Shown one piece after another: positions 1 to 7,076 of a stretch of 15,000 nt of DNA. The stretch is from Theodoxus fluviatilis. Its lineage: Eukaryota; Mollusca; Gastropoda; Cycloneritida; Neritidae. The notes under the pieces were generated by a model. The model was not told the DNA's origin. It saw only the letters and a list, made by a program, of their open reading frames with translations, and did not search any database. The number at the start of each line of letters is the position of its first letter. Positions within the stretch are counted from its first letter, which is position 1. The translations under genes and the position numbers were made by a program. The stretch lies in NCBI GenBank assembly GCA_034096865.1, contig JAWQFJ010002786.1:36900-51899 (forward strand). Reading direction: 5' to 3'.

Positions 1-344
1 GGGGCGAGAATGGACCAGTCTACCCAGGCGATTCGTCACAGGCGATGAAGCAGGGAGATCGAGATTTGGTCTTCCTCCAACCAGCTGGAGTGATTCTCGT
101 GCTCAACAGCCTGTCATTAATTGTCAAACCTCATTCGCTCATTCATTCATTCTTTTGTCTTTCTTTTTCTGCTCTTTTCTCCGACAATTTCTTATGGTGA
201 TTCCCATCTCTAATTACAAACGGTGTCTATAGAGAGCTCTGAACTTTTAGTCAGTCATATTGCTAGACATATACTGCTGGATTTTTTAAGGGCGACGATC
301 CAGTATCTTACTTTGGCGTGTTTCAGTTTATAGATGCTCAAAAG
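1..344. other. Single-copy AT-rich DNA, no gene seen
   Basis: No open frame of note, no RNA gene and no clear promoter were seen here. The only local structure is a very short ATTC/CATT microsatellite near 137-155, followed by a T/C-rich stretch to about 182. Confidence 0.5.
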
Positions 345-655
345 ATTCTTCAGATGTATTGCCTTGTCAAGTTGAAATGCTTTCTTTAAGTTTTACAGTT
401 TCATTGCGTTGTCAAGTTGAAACACGTTCCAGATTCATTACGTTATCAAGATTAAACACATTTATTAGATTCTACAGATTCATTGCATTGTCAAGTTGAA
501 ATGCTATCTTTACATTTTACAGTTTCATCGCGTTGTCAAGTTGAAACACGTCCCAGATTCATTACGTTATCACGATGAAACACATTCATTAGATTCTACA
601 AATTCATTTTGTTATCAAACTGAAAACTATTCTTTAGATACTACGGATTCGTTGA
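345..655. repeat. Degenerate ~41-bp tandem repeat with 124-bp higher-order period
   Basis: The motif TTGTCAAGTTGAAA starts at 364, 409, 488 and about 533, with a diverged TTATCAAG/TTATCACG form at about 443 and 567 and a further copy near 615. Spacings of roughly 45, 34 and 45 bp combine into a 124-bp higher-order unit (364 to 488). Each subunit has the same layout: CATT-GC-GTTGTCAAG, then a GAAACAC-like part, then TTAGATTCTACAGATTCAT. Copies differ by 10-25%, so the array is old. A 94-codon frame at 496-780 overlaps it, begins at TTG rather than ATG, and is better explained by the repeat than by a gene. Confidence 0.7.
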
Positions 656-1033
656 GCTGTAATCTCTACTCACAGTTGTGTTACGCAAAACTTTTGTTGA
701 CTCAAACTACAACACCAATTGTTTCAGCAATGAGACCATTCTCCTCCCACAAGTGTATTAACTTTATTTCTGGCCTTTGACTGCAGTAAGTTAAAAATTT
801 ACATTAAATGCCTCATGTCGGTTCATGCTAAGGACGTGGCGTAATTGCTATATTTACTACTACTGCACCAGTATGTCTGCACCCCTTTAGTAATGGAGCG
901 TGTATGTACTCTGGTTTGTGAGTCTTCAAGGTGTGACTACATGATTGCACTCACAGTGATCGCTAGAGAAAAGTTTTGCACTAGTGGTGTATGTCCCAAT
1001 TTGCATATGATCAACGACTTGTCGTGATCGGTT
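656..1033. other. Single-copy DNA, no gene seen
   Basis: Only short open frames are present. A GTAAGT splice-donor-like hexamer occurs at 786-791 (CTGCA before it), but nothing upstream looks like an exon, so I do not call a gene. Confidence 0.4.
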
Positions 1034-1102
1034 GTGGCCACAGCAAACAAAAGCCTGGGCAAGCAGGGTGGCCACAGCAAACAAAGGCCTGGGCAAGCAG
1101 GG
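1034..1102. repeat. 34-bp direct tandem duplication
   Basis: The block beginning GTGGCCACAGCAAACAAA starts at 1034 and again at 1068 and ends in GGGCAAGCAGGG. The two copies differ at essentially one position (AAAAGCC versus AAAGGCC). This is a recent two-copy tandem duplication with no coding potential. Confidence 0.9.
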
Positions 1103-1247
1103 CTCTGCTGTGACCCGGCCGTACCAGGAGTGAGTGGCATCGTGCCTCCAGCGAAATGGAGTTGCGGCTCATTCTAGCGGGTAGGGGGCGTGGTTGTTGA
1201 TGTTGAGATCTTTATGGAAAACTGATCTGCACTGTTGTGAAGGTTCT

Positions 1248-1277
1248 GGAAAGTGCCGGAATATAGCAGCACTTTCC
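1248..1277. promoter_or_regulatory. 9-bp perfect hairpin in putative U3
   Basis: GGAAAGTGC (1248-1256) pairs with GCACTTTCC (1269-1277) across a 12-nt loop. A TTCTGGAA motif overlaps its left arm, and a second TTCnnGAA motif (TTCTAGAA) lies at 1357-1364. Paired TTCnnGAA sites resemble heat-shock-element halves. That regulatory reading is speculative. Confidence 0.45.
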
Positions 1278-1280
1278 CCC

Positions 1281-1307
1281 TGATATATATATATCAAAGG
1301 CCTATCG

Positions 1308-1357
<50 letters not shown>
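1281..1357. repeat. AT-rich palindrome and (AT)n microsatellite
   Basis: A 16-bp perfect palindrome TGATATATATATATCA (1281-1296) is followed by AGGCCT and ATCGAT palindromes and then by an uninterrupted AT dinucleotide run of about 44 bp (1314-1357). It lies inside the candidate LTR. Confidence 0.95.
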
Positions 1358-1359
<2 letters not shown>

Positions 1360-1550
1360 TAGAAAGTCTGTAAAAATATTTAAGCAGGGCGCAACAAGAG
1401 ACGAGAGAGCGCACACGACAGACAAGATGAGAGCTAAGAAGAAGAAGATAAGCGAGTGCGATCGAGTCCTCTACGGCATTGTGCCTAGTGTGAAGTTGTT
1501 ATGGTAATGCTAATTACTGATTGTCATCGCTTTGTATCGACCAGTGCCTG

Positions 1551-1556
1551 AATAAA
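1551..1556 (+). terminator. AATAAA poly(A) signal in the LTR-like block
   Basis: A canonical AATAAA is followed by a short T run. It is placed as expected for the R region of the candidate LTR. The hexamer alone is weak evidence. The value is in its order relative to the TATA-like box and the LTR end. Confidence 0.4.
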
Positions 1557-1631
1557 GTTTTTTCGAAAACGACCACCGAACTTTGTGAACTTCGACTTCC
1601 CGACGCAAGCTAGGAGAACCCCCGTATTAAC

Positions 1632-1901
1632 AGGCCACTGCGAAAGAGACAAGCACACCAGTACCATGTTTTGTGTGTACCTTGGCTGAAGATTTAAGTT
1701 GTTTTGTAGTGTTTAAGATGTATTAAAATGCATTTTAATGAGAGTGGTACGTTGACAGTAATAAAAATTAACGAAAATGTTCTAATATAACTGTGCCCTC
1801 AACATTCTTTCAATTCAATATTAGATTCCCAAAGATGCACAATTCAGTTGCAAGAACTACATACGGCTTGAGGCGCTCCATGACCCTCTCATCAGCTGTA
1901 A
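1632..1901. other. Single-copy flank, nothing recognised
   Basis: AT-rich sequence with no meaningful open frame, between the LTR-like block and the 25-bp minisatellite. Confidence 0.4.
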
Positions 1902-1917
1902 CCCCTGGCTGTGGAGC
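1902..1917 (-). repeat. Inverted partial unit flanking the 25-bp array
   Basis: CCCCTGGCTGTGGAGC is the reverse complement of GCTCCACAGCCAGGGG, which matches the array unit (GCTCCAGTAGCTCAGCCAGG...) apart from a short internal deletion. It lies only a few bases before the first direct copy, so the array starts with a head-to-head inverted unit. Confidence 0.65.
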
Positions 1918-1920
1918 TTT

Positions 1921-2500
1921 CGGAGCCTGCTACAGTAGCTTAGCCAGGTCCCTGCTCCAGTAGCTCAGCCAGGGGCCTGCTCCAGTAGCTCAGCCAGGGG
2001 CCTGCTCCAGTAGCTCAGCCAGGGGCCTGTTCCAGTAGCTCAGCCAGGAATCTGCTCCAGTAGCTCAGCCAGGGGCCTGCTCCAGTAGCTCAGCCAGGGG
2101 CCTGCTCCAGTAGCTCAGCCAGGGGCCTGCTACAGTAGCTCAGCCAGGGGCCTGCTCCAGTAGCTCAGCCAGGGGCCTGCTACAGTAGCTTAGCCAGGGG
2201 CCTGCTCCAGTAGCTCAGCCAGGGGCCTGCTCCAGTAGCTCAGCCAGGGGCCTGCTCCAGTAGCTCAGCCAGGGGCCTGCTCCAGTAGCTTAGCCAGGGG
2301 CCTGCTCCAGTAGCTCAGCCAGGGGCCTGTTTCAGTAGCTCAGCCAGGGGCCTGCTCCAGTAGCTCAGCCAGGGGCCTACTCCAGTAGCTCAGCCAGGGG
2401 CCTGTTCCAGTAGCTCAGCCAGGGGCCTGCTCCAGTAGCTCAGCCAGGGGCCTGCTCCAGTAGCTCAGCCAGGGGCCTGCTCCAGTAGCTCAGCCAGGGG
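1921..2500. repeat. 25-bp minisatellite, ~23 copies
   Basis: The period is exactly 25 bp. TCCAGTAGCTCAGCCAGG recurs at 1981, 2006 and onward, and each unit ends in GGCCTGC. Variants are mostly single substitutions (TCC/TAC/TTC before AGTAGC; CTCAGCC/CTTAGCC; one copy with AATCTG in place of GGCCTG). There are no spacers, so it is not a CRISPR array. Each unit carries TAGCTCAGCCAGG, resembling the tRNA D-arm / pol III A-box core, but no B-box (GGTTCGA) is present, so it is not a tRNA gene. No long open frame crosses it. Confidence 0.95.
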
Positions 2501-3340
2501 AGGCCCCAAGCAGCCAATCTGGCCACAGGTGATCATCTCGAATCATTGGTCAGTCAACTTAACCTTTCCCTGGTCTGTCAGATCCACAGGACGCGGACTC
2601 GGCCACCCTCTGCAGCTCCCACGTGACCCTACCGACCTCATGAGACCTGGTGCCCAGTTCTCGCAGGAAACGAGTGACGGACGTATAACTCTGCATCAAA
2701 TCATCTGATTCTTAAAGTGTTTCACAATCTTAATGAGCACTAAATTCTCTGTTGGCAATGCTACACGACTCAGACCAGGCGAGGGCAGGATGCCATTCAC
2801 GCCGTGACGCGGTGTCACGTGTGTGTGGACGACGTGCAAGCCACGATACCACAAAGCGTGCTTGGTGTCACGCAGTGTGACTAGCCAGCTCACGCGACTG
2901 ACGGGCACCTGAGCTCAATATCCAGGTAAGGCCCACCCACCCCGAGAGTGGCAGGAAGACAGACACAGCACTCTTGAAGACGGGGGCTCCTCCTCTCAAG
3001 GCCGTCATTCCTCTCGCTTCTCTGGAACTAGTGGAAGTCTCTTGCCTCTACATCCGAACTTGAACTGAACTTTATTCCTTGGCCGACAACCCATTCAACA
3101 TGATAACAACATATTAACAAACAGAGGTTGTTACGAAACGCATATTTCCCTTTTTGATGTTGGTTGTGGTTATATTATACAGTGGGTTGGGATGTGTCTG
3201 CCAAGCTGTAATGTAGCTTTGATATTTCTGCCAAGCCAGTGTTAGTAGCAAGATTTGTGTGGTGTGTGGAAACCTGGAAGGAAAACCGAATGGTGAACCT
3301 CGTTTTCCTTCTTATAAAGAAAAGGACTTAGTAGAACGTT
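2501..3340. other. Single-copy DNA, no gene seen
   Basis: Short open frames only (70 codons or fewer). A CAGGTAAG consensus splice donor-like sequence occurs at about 2923-2930 but has no supporting exon. A 7-bp perfect inverted repeat TAACAAC/GTTGTTA (3104-3110 and 3127-3133) is present. Confidence 0.4.
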
Positions 3341-3341
3341 T

Positions 3342-3358
3342 GAGATGAGGCTCATCTC
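3342..3358. repeat. 17-bp near-perfect palindrome
   Basis: GAGATGAG (3342-3349) and CTCATCTC (3351-3358) are exact reverse complements separated by a single G. It is one of the left-most members of the hairpin-rich region described under findings. Confidence 0.85.
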
Positions 3359-3468
3359 GGTTCGTATTCAGCCATTGACCAATCCCCAGTGGACTTTTTA
3401 GAAGACAGACTAATAAGACAGCTCAATTAACTGATCAATGGCAAGATGACTGGTTGTGTGAACAGTTG

Positions 3469-3590
3469 ATTGGTCGTTTAGAGTAAAAACACGACTCAAG
3501 ACACCCTCCAGTGATGTGATTGGTCGAGGACAACTAGTGGATTTTTGCTGTCGTATAAAAACCCATGTTGTGGAATTATACGGTGTGCCC
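3469..3590 (+). promoter_or_regulatory. Candidate pol II core promoter (two CCAAT boxes plus TATA)
   Basis: Two inverted CCAAT boxes, each within GATTGGTCG, occur at 3469-3473 and 3519-3523, exactly 50 bp apart. TATAAAA follows at 3554-3560, 31 bp after the second box. A start near 3583-3590 would be expected. This order and spacing is classic for a TATA-type RNA polymerase II promoter (established knowledge). The TATA box also forms the left arm of a 7-bp perfect inverted repeat, CGTATAA/TTATACG (3552-3558 and 3576-3582). A GTGAGT donor-like site follows at 3620, but the base before it is T, so it is weak. No coding exon is evident downstream. Confidence 0.4.
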
Positions 3591-3789
3591 GTTGCAGCGT
3601 TTTCACAGGGACAGACTATGTGAGTACGGCGCCCTGTCTGAGAGTTCACCCGCTGAGCGAACTGTGAAAACCATTGAAGTTTCCTCCACTGAAAATAATG
3701 CCCAGTCGTCTACTTCAAGTGACTATGCGTAGTCAGGGGGTTGAATGGAGTTTTGCCCTCGCTCCCACCGAGAGAGAGAGAGACAACGT

Positions 3790-4476
3790 TTAAGGTATCA
3801 AAAGTTCTCTTCTTCGAAAAGTCCCCTTTCCTACGTGAACTGCGCCACTTTCTCCCTGTATTGAGGAAATGACTTCGGAGGTTCTCCGACGCATGAGAAG
3901 ACGCCTGCAGGAAAGTTCCGACTGTCTCCATTGCCGCGTCGACTTTGTCCATATTGCCTCGACCGTCCGGCCGGCAATCACGTCCGACGGATAATTGTTG
4001 TCTGCTACATATCCTCCCGCCCATCCACGTTCGTCCCCTGAGCCTCTACTTCTTCTCAAGCTCAAGTTCAAGCCCAGACATCGGTCTCCTCTACGTGAAA
4101 CGAGAATAACACCTGCCTCCTCTCCCTGCGAGGCATTTTCCCTTTTCGTCGTGTGTTGTGAACGTGAATTCGTAAGCGGATAAACCCCCCCATTCCCTCT
4201 GTTGCGTGATAAGCGGCGACAAATAGGGTGATGTGAGTTAGTCATCTTTATTGTAAATAGACGAGGTAAGAATCCTCTCCATGTTCGCGCTCGCTCGCCT
4301 GCTGCTGTGGGCGTGGCTACCGCGTAGTGGAATGTTACAGCTTCGCTCCAGGAGAGGGGAAGCCAGGAGGGGGTCTTCAAAGGGTTATAGTGCGAATTTA
4401 CGGGATCTACACGATTGTCAGCAGGGGCTTGTGACCCACTGGGGCTTATCGTGTTGTGATTGGAGAAGATAGCCAA
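3790..4476 (-). CDS. Unrecognised open frame, probably not coding
   Basis: A 228-codon stop-free frame on the minus strand. It begins at a TTG codon; the first ATG is at 4245, which leaves about 151 codons. The translation is rich in Arg, Ser and Gly with no recognisable domain, signal peptide or transmembrane segment. It lies in CpG-rich sequence, where stop codons are scarce, and other frames overlap it on the plus strand (3995-4183, 4281-4472). I list it because an open frame this long in non-repetitive sequence is uncommon. The promoter-like elements nearby point to the opposite strand. Confidence 0.12.
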   Translation of the reverse strand: MAIFSNHNTISPSGSQAPADNRVDPVNSHYNPLKTPSWLPLSWSEAVTFHYAVATPTAAGERARTWRGFLPRLFTIKMTNSHHPICRRLSRNRGNGGVYPLTNSRSQHTTKRENASQGEEAGVILVSRRGDRCLGLNLSLRRSRGSGDERGWAGGYVADNNYPSDVIAGRTVEAIWTKSTRQWRQSELSCRRLLMRRRTSEVISSIQGESGAVHVGKGTFRRRELLIP

Positions 4477-4618
4477 GGCGGGAAATCTCTCATTAGTGAT
4501 TGGAGGTTAATCACGTGAGGAGAGGGACGCCGAGGCTTGATTGCGTTTTAGAGCTCAGTACATCTGCCGTCGCTTGGATGGAGGGAGCATGCACGCATCC
4601 TCTGGGCTGCGAATGCTA

Positions 4619-4797
4619 GAGTTGCGCGGTGCAACTCGTGGGCGAAGTCGGGTCGCCCTGGTGGAACTTTCTCCGTATCAACTCTGGTAGCAGTTGATTG
4701 CACGAGAATGGAAGCGGAGTTTTCCGTCGTCTAGGACGGAATTCCTGAGGACTTCACCACGGCCTGAGACTGGGGTGAATATGTCCGCCGCCATATT
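4619..4797. repeat. Cluster of six consecutive perfect stem-loops
   Basis: In about 180 bp, six perfect inverted repeats follow one another. GAGTTGC/GCAACTC spans 4619-4637 (loop 5). GGGCGA/TCGCCC spans 4640-4658 (loop 7). ATCAACT/AGTTGAT spans 4677-4698 (loop 8). TTCCGTC/GACGGAA spans 4722-4741 (loop 6). TTCACC/GGTGAA spans 4753-4779 (loop 15). AATATG/CATATT spans 4778-4797 (loop 8). The stems are unrelated in sequence and do not interleave, apart from a two-base overlap between the last two. By a rough equal-base estimate, about 0.6 perfect 6-bp stems with loops of 15 or less are expected in this length. Confidence 0.8.
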
Positions 4798-4997
4798 GCT
4801 TTTGCCATGTGGGAAAATTGATTGTTAATCTGGGTGGAAAATAAGTCGTTTGCTGGGTACGGGATTCGTATATTAATGGATGAAGTAAATCCATGGGACT
4901 TAATTTTCGAGTAATGAAGCTTTGAGTTCAAGCTGACTCGCGGGGGAGCGAGTGAAGCATTTTTTAATTGGGCATCAGGTTGGGATGCGCCATTTTG
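4788..4997 (+). promoter_or_regulatory. Two YY1-like sites in a CpG-rich segment
   Basis: CCGCCATATTG at 4788-4798 matches the YY1 consensus CCGCCATNTTG exactly. CGCCATTTTG at 4988-4997 lacks only the first base of the same consensus. YY1 sites often sit just downstream of transcription starts of broadly expressed animal genes (established knowledge). The surrounding 4500-5500 is visibly CpG-rich. ATG codons that open frames of 109 and 123 codons follow at 5014 and 5091. Whether this marks a real 5' end is inference. Confidence 0.3.
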
Positions 4998-5013
4998 AAC
5001 CTTCGATTCTTGT

Positions 5014-5751
5014 ATGAATGGGCTTCGCAGGGAAGATGGGGTAGTTGGATTATTTGGGCGAAACCTTGTGTGTTTTAGGCTATCAACGCTATGTATGTAC
5101 GCGATAGAGACGTCTTCTTCGTCGTCGTCTTCTTATCTTCGTCACCATCGCCGGACCGTCGTCGTCTCGGGGTATCTGCTATCGGTGGTCGACTACTCGC
5201 GGGAGCAGAGGGCTTCCCGCCTAATCCTCTACACGTCTACTGGTCCGCTTTCCTGTGGTATCTACGTGTCTACGTTATTCCACGAGTGCTGCGTCTTCTT
5301 GGTGGAGCCTTGCAGTACTGTCTCTTCGAGTCTACACGGGTAGAGCTCGTGGGTTTCCTGACGTCTCCGATGGGATGCTGCGCTAGCTACGGAGAGCTTG
5401 AGCGCGAGGCTGGAGTCGCGTCCGAGGCGCCGGAGCGTTTCGTCATGCCGTCTTTGTTCTAACGGCTGTGCAAGTATCGTTTCTCTTGTTCGTAGCTCGG
5501 TAGCTACTATTTCGTTAAGACAGGTCAGAACTGAGGTTAAAAGTCTAACGAAATCCACTTTGGGTAAAGTGGGGAAAAGTCCGTATGGGCGGCCTGATCA
5601 ATTAGGGGAATATTGCATCAGAGGCAGAAGGGGGGGAGATATGCCAGCATGCACATCCGCCGTCAGAGGCGATGTCTCTACGCTGCTGTATTGTCGCAGG
5701 TGGGACAATGCGACGAAGGGGGGAGTGATTCTTCAATTGGTTCTTCCGTAG
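5014..5751 (+). other. Overlapping unrecognised open frames in CpG-rich DNA
   Basis: Three plus-strand frames overlap here: 5014-5343 (109 codons, ATG), 5091-5462 (123 codons, ATG) and 5398-5751 (117 codons). A minus-strand frame lies at 5262-5558 (98 codons). None contains a motif I recognise. Simultaneous openness in several frames is what low stop density gives and argues against any single frame being a gene, although one could be a first exon. The 5100-5160 part is a CGTCGTCTTC-rich pyrimidine-biased tract. Confidence 0.2.
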
Positions 5752-5959
5752 GACGGTATTAATCACTCTAGCTCTGTTTGGTTGTGGTAACTCTGCCGAA
5801 GTTTAGGATCGTCTCCTAAACTGTACTGACTTGAAGGAAATAAGCGTGGAGCTTACAAGTCAGGGTAAATCTCATGACAGACAAGGGGAGAAAGGACTTA
5901 ATCCACGGGGAGGGGTTCTATTTGTCTGGACACCGGTTGACGCCGGGCGCGCGTCGGTG
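5492..5959. repeat. Nearly contiguous series of eleven stem-loops
   Basis: Inverted repeats tile this segment. GTAGCT/AGCTAC (5492-5507, loop 4). ATTTCGTTAAGAC/GTCTAACGAAAT, 12 bp with one bulged A (5509-5554). CCACTTT/AAAGTGG (5555-5572, loop 4). CTGATCAAT/ATTGCATCAG, 9 bp with one bulge (5594-5621). ACATCCGCC/GGCGATGT, 8 bp with one bulge (5653-5675). ATTGTC/GACAAT (5690-5709). GAGTGATT/AATCACTC (5723-5768). AGTTTAGGA/TCCTAAACT (5800-5822, loop 5). CTGACTTG/CAAGTCAG enclosing TAAGC/GCTTA (5826-5863). CAGACAA/TTGTCTG (5878-5928). CACC..GACGC/GCGTCGGTG (5931-5959). Stem sequences are unrelated to one another, so this is not a repeated module. Confidence 0.82.
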
Positions 5960-6036
5960 ATAGGAGTATTCGTCAAGACTTCTGAGAAACTGTGTTTGGG
6001 GTACAGTGACTTGTTCAAGGGTTGGGACAATGTCTT

Positions 6037-6420
6037 CTTTTCAGATGGACTGAGAAGGGAAGAAGTGGGTTTGGGTTATTCCTGGGATTTCTTGTGTGAG
6101 AATTTGGATGTGGTTATCACTGTGTTTTTTCTGGCTACGTGAGCCGGGGGAGAGCCACGTAGAGTCAGTGTACGCTAGCCTGGGTGAAGCGTACCGTCAG
6201 TGATATGATGGTAAGATGGTTTTCCTTTCCTGTTTATTCTCCACGTGTTATTGCTGTGTTGATGTGAAGCGTCTACTCGTGCGCGCGTGGGTCGTGTGAG
6301 CTGCTGCGTGAGGGGTCACTGCGTGCACGAGAGCGGAGCGGAGTGGGACTTGCTTTGTTTACGTTTTCGGCCGCCTGTCGCGCGACCGGAAACGCCACCG
6401 CTGGGGGAAGCAGGGGTGGC
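6037..6420. repeat. Further stem-loops, including two adjacent 7-bp hairpins
   Basis: CTTTTCAG/CTGAGAAG with one G-T pair occupies 6037-6057. CTACGTG/CACGTAG (6135-6162) is followed immediately by GTACGCT/AGCGTAC (6170-6194). The second hairpin is bracketed by a GTCAGTG direct repeat (6164-6170 and 6196-6202). CGTTTTCGG/CCGGAAACG with one G-T pair (6362-6394) abuts GCCACC/GGTGGC (6394-6420). Confidence 0.75.
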
Positions 6421-6704
6421 CAAGGTATGTGGAGGGGGTTTTGGTAGCGTGCAGCTGGCTGCTGCGTGTGACGTTATACATGGGGAGCGGAGTGACTGGC
6501 TGTCATACCCTGTGTGTTGTTGGTATTTGCTTCTGTCTTAGGGAAGAAGTTTGAGATGTTTTGAAGTGTTTGTTAAAACGTGTTTTGGAAGCTGTAATAG
6601 ATTAATAAGTTGGGTATTGTTGAATTTATTCCAGTTTCTTGGGAAATAGTGAGGGAAAGAGGGGAGTTTGGGGATTGTTCTTTTTCGTGCCCTTTTTCAT
6701 TAAC

Positions 6705-6780
6705 CCTAGTCACCGGTGACTTAGGTGTTTGTTGTGAACAGGGGTATTGGTATTTTGAATTGTTCATTTATCCCCCTGTT
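6705..6780. repeat. Palindrome GTCACCGGTGAC and adjoining 8-bp inverted repeat
   Basis: GTCACCGGTGAC (6709-6720) is a perfect 12-bp palindrome. It extends to 10-bp arms with one bulged T (6705-6725). AACAGGGG/CCCCTGTT (6737-6744 and 6773-6780) follows directly. TACCTTCC/GGAAGGGTA with one bulge lies at 6905-6941. Confidence 0.85.
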
Positions 6781-6952
6781 TCCTGGGATTGTTTGCTGTT
6801 GTTGTTTCTGGGTTACAGGAAGCAGAAGTTGTCATCTTGCCTGCTGACTGTTCCACCCTTTGCATTGTTTTGTTTTCTTTTTCCTGCTGCACCTTATTTC
6901 AGCCTACCTTCCTCTGCAGTCCTGGGCTGCTGGGAAGGGTAGTTAACCTTTG

Positions 6953-6958
6953 AATAAA
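6953..6958 (+). terminator. AATAAA poly(A) signal
   Basis: A canonical hexamer with a GT/T-rich downstream region (about 6985-7035). This is the best-formed candidate 3' end in the window. Confidence 0.35.
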
Positions 6959-7076
6959 CTTGTATTTATTTGCAAACTGATTCACTGGCCTGTGTTTATT
7001 TGAACTTGGGTTATTTTTCTTGTTGTTGTGGTGTCCCCCCAAGGAGTGGAGGTTAGTTTAGTTTGTAAACTCTTTT

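Larger units (their letters stand above)
1195..1631 (+). mobile_element. Candidate LTR (solo or 3' LTR) of a Ty3/gypsy-like retrotransposon
   Basis: The order of elements fits an LTR. There is a G-rich, polypurine-tract-like stretch (about 1180-1191), a TGTTGATG start near 1195, and a 9-bp perfect inverted repeat GGAAAGTGC/GCACTTTCC (1248-1256 and 1269-1277). These are followed by palindromic AT-rich DNA, a TATTTAA box at about 1375, AATAAA at 1551-1556, and an ATTAACA end at 1631. The TATA-to-poly(A) distance of about 175 bp is typical of a compact R region. The terminal TG...CA rule is met, but I could not find a convincing target-site duplication, and the left edge could instead be TG at 1201 or 1232. 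No gag, protease, RT or integrase reading frame adjoins it in this window. Family assignment is inference from layout, not from a database match. Confidence 0.42.
6541..6980 (+). other. Possible 3' terminal exon / transcript end
   Basis: A good splice-acceptor-like sequence, TTGCTTCTGTCTTAG, ends at 6540. AATAAA lies at 6953-6958 and is followed within 50 bp by GT-rich sequence (TGTGTTTATTTG, then TTGTTGTTGTGGTG), as expected downstream of a cleavage site. The stretch between has an open frame (6610-6942) that starts only at TTG, so if this is an exon it is probably untranslated. It could pair with the promoter-like site near 3554, but that link is untested. Confidence 0.25.

Noticed and set aside
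1921..2500. CRISPR-like direct repeat array
   Set aside because: The units are contiguous with no unique spacers, no Cas-like frame is nearby, and the context is eukaryotic.
1921..2500. tRNA gene cluster based on the TAGCTCAG motif
   Set aside because: There is no T-arm/B-box, no acceptor-stem pairing, and the unit is only 25 bp.
6610..6942. 110-codon frame as a small membrane protein
   Set aside because: It lacks an ATG start. Its hydrophobicity comes from T-rich sequence near a putative 3' end.
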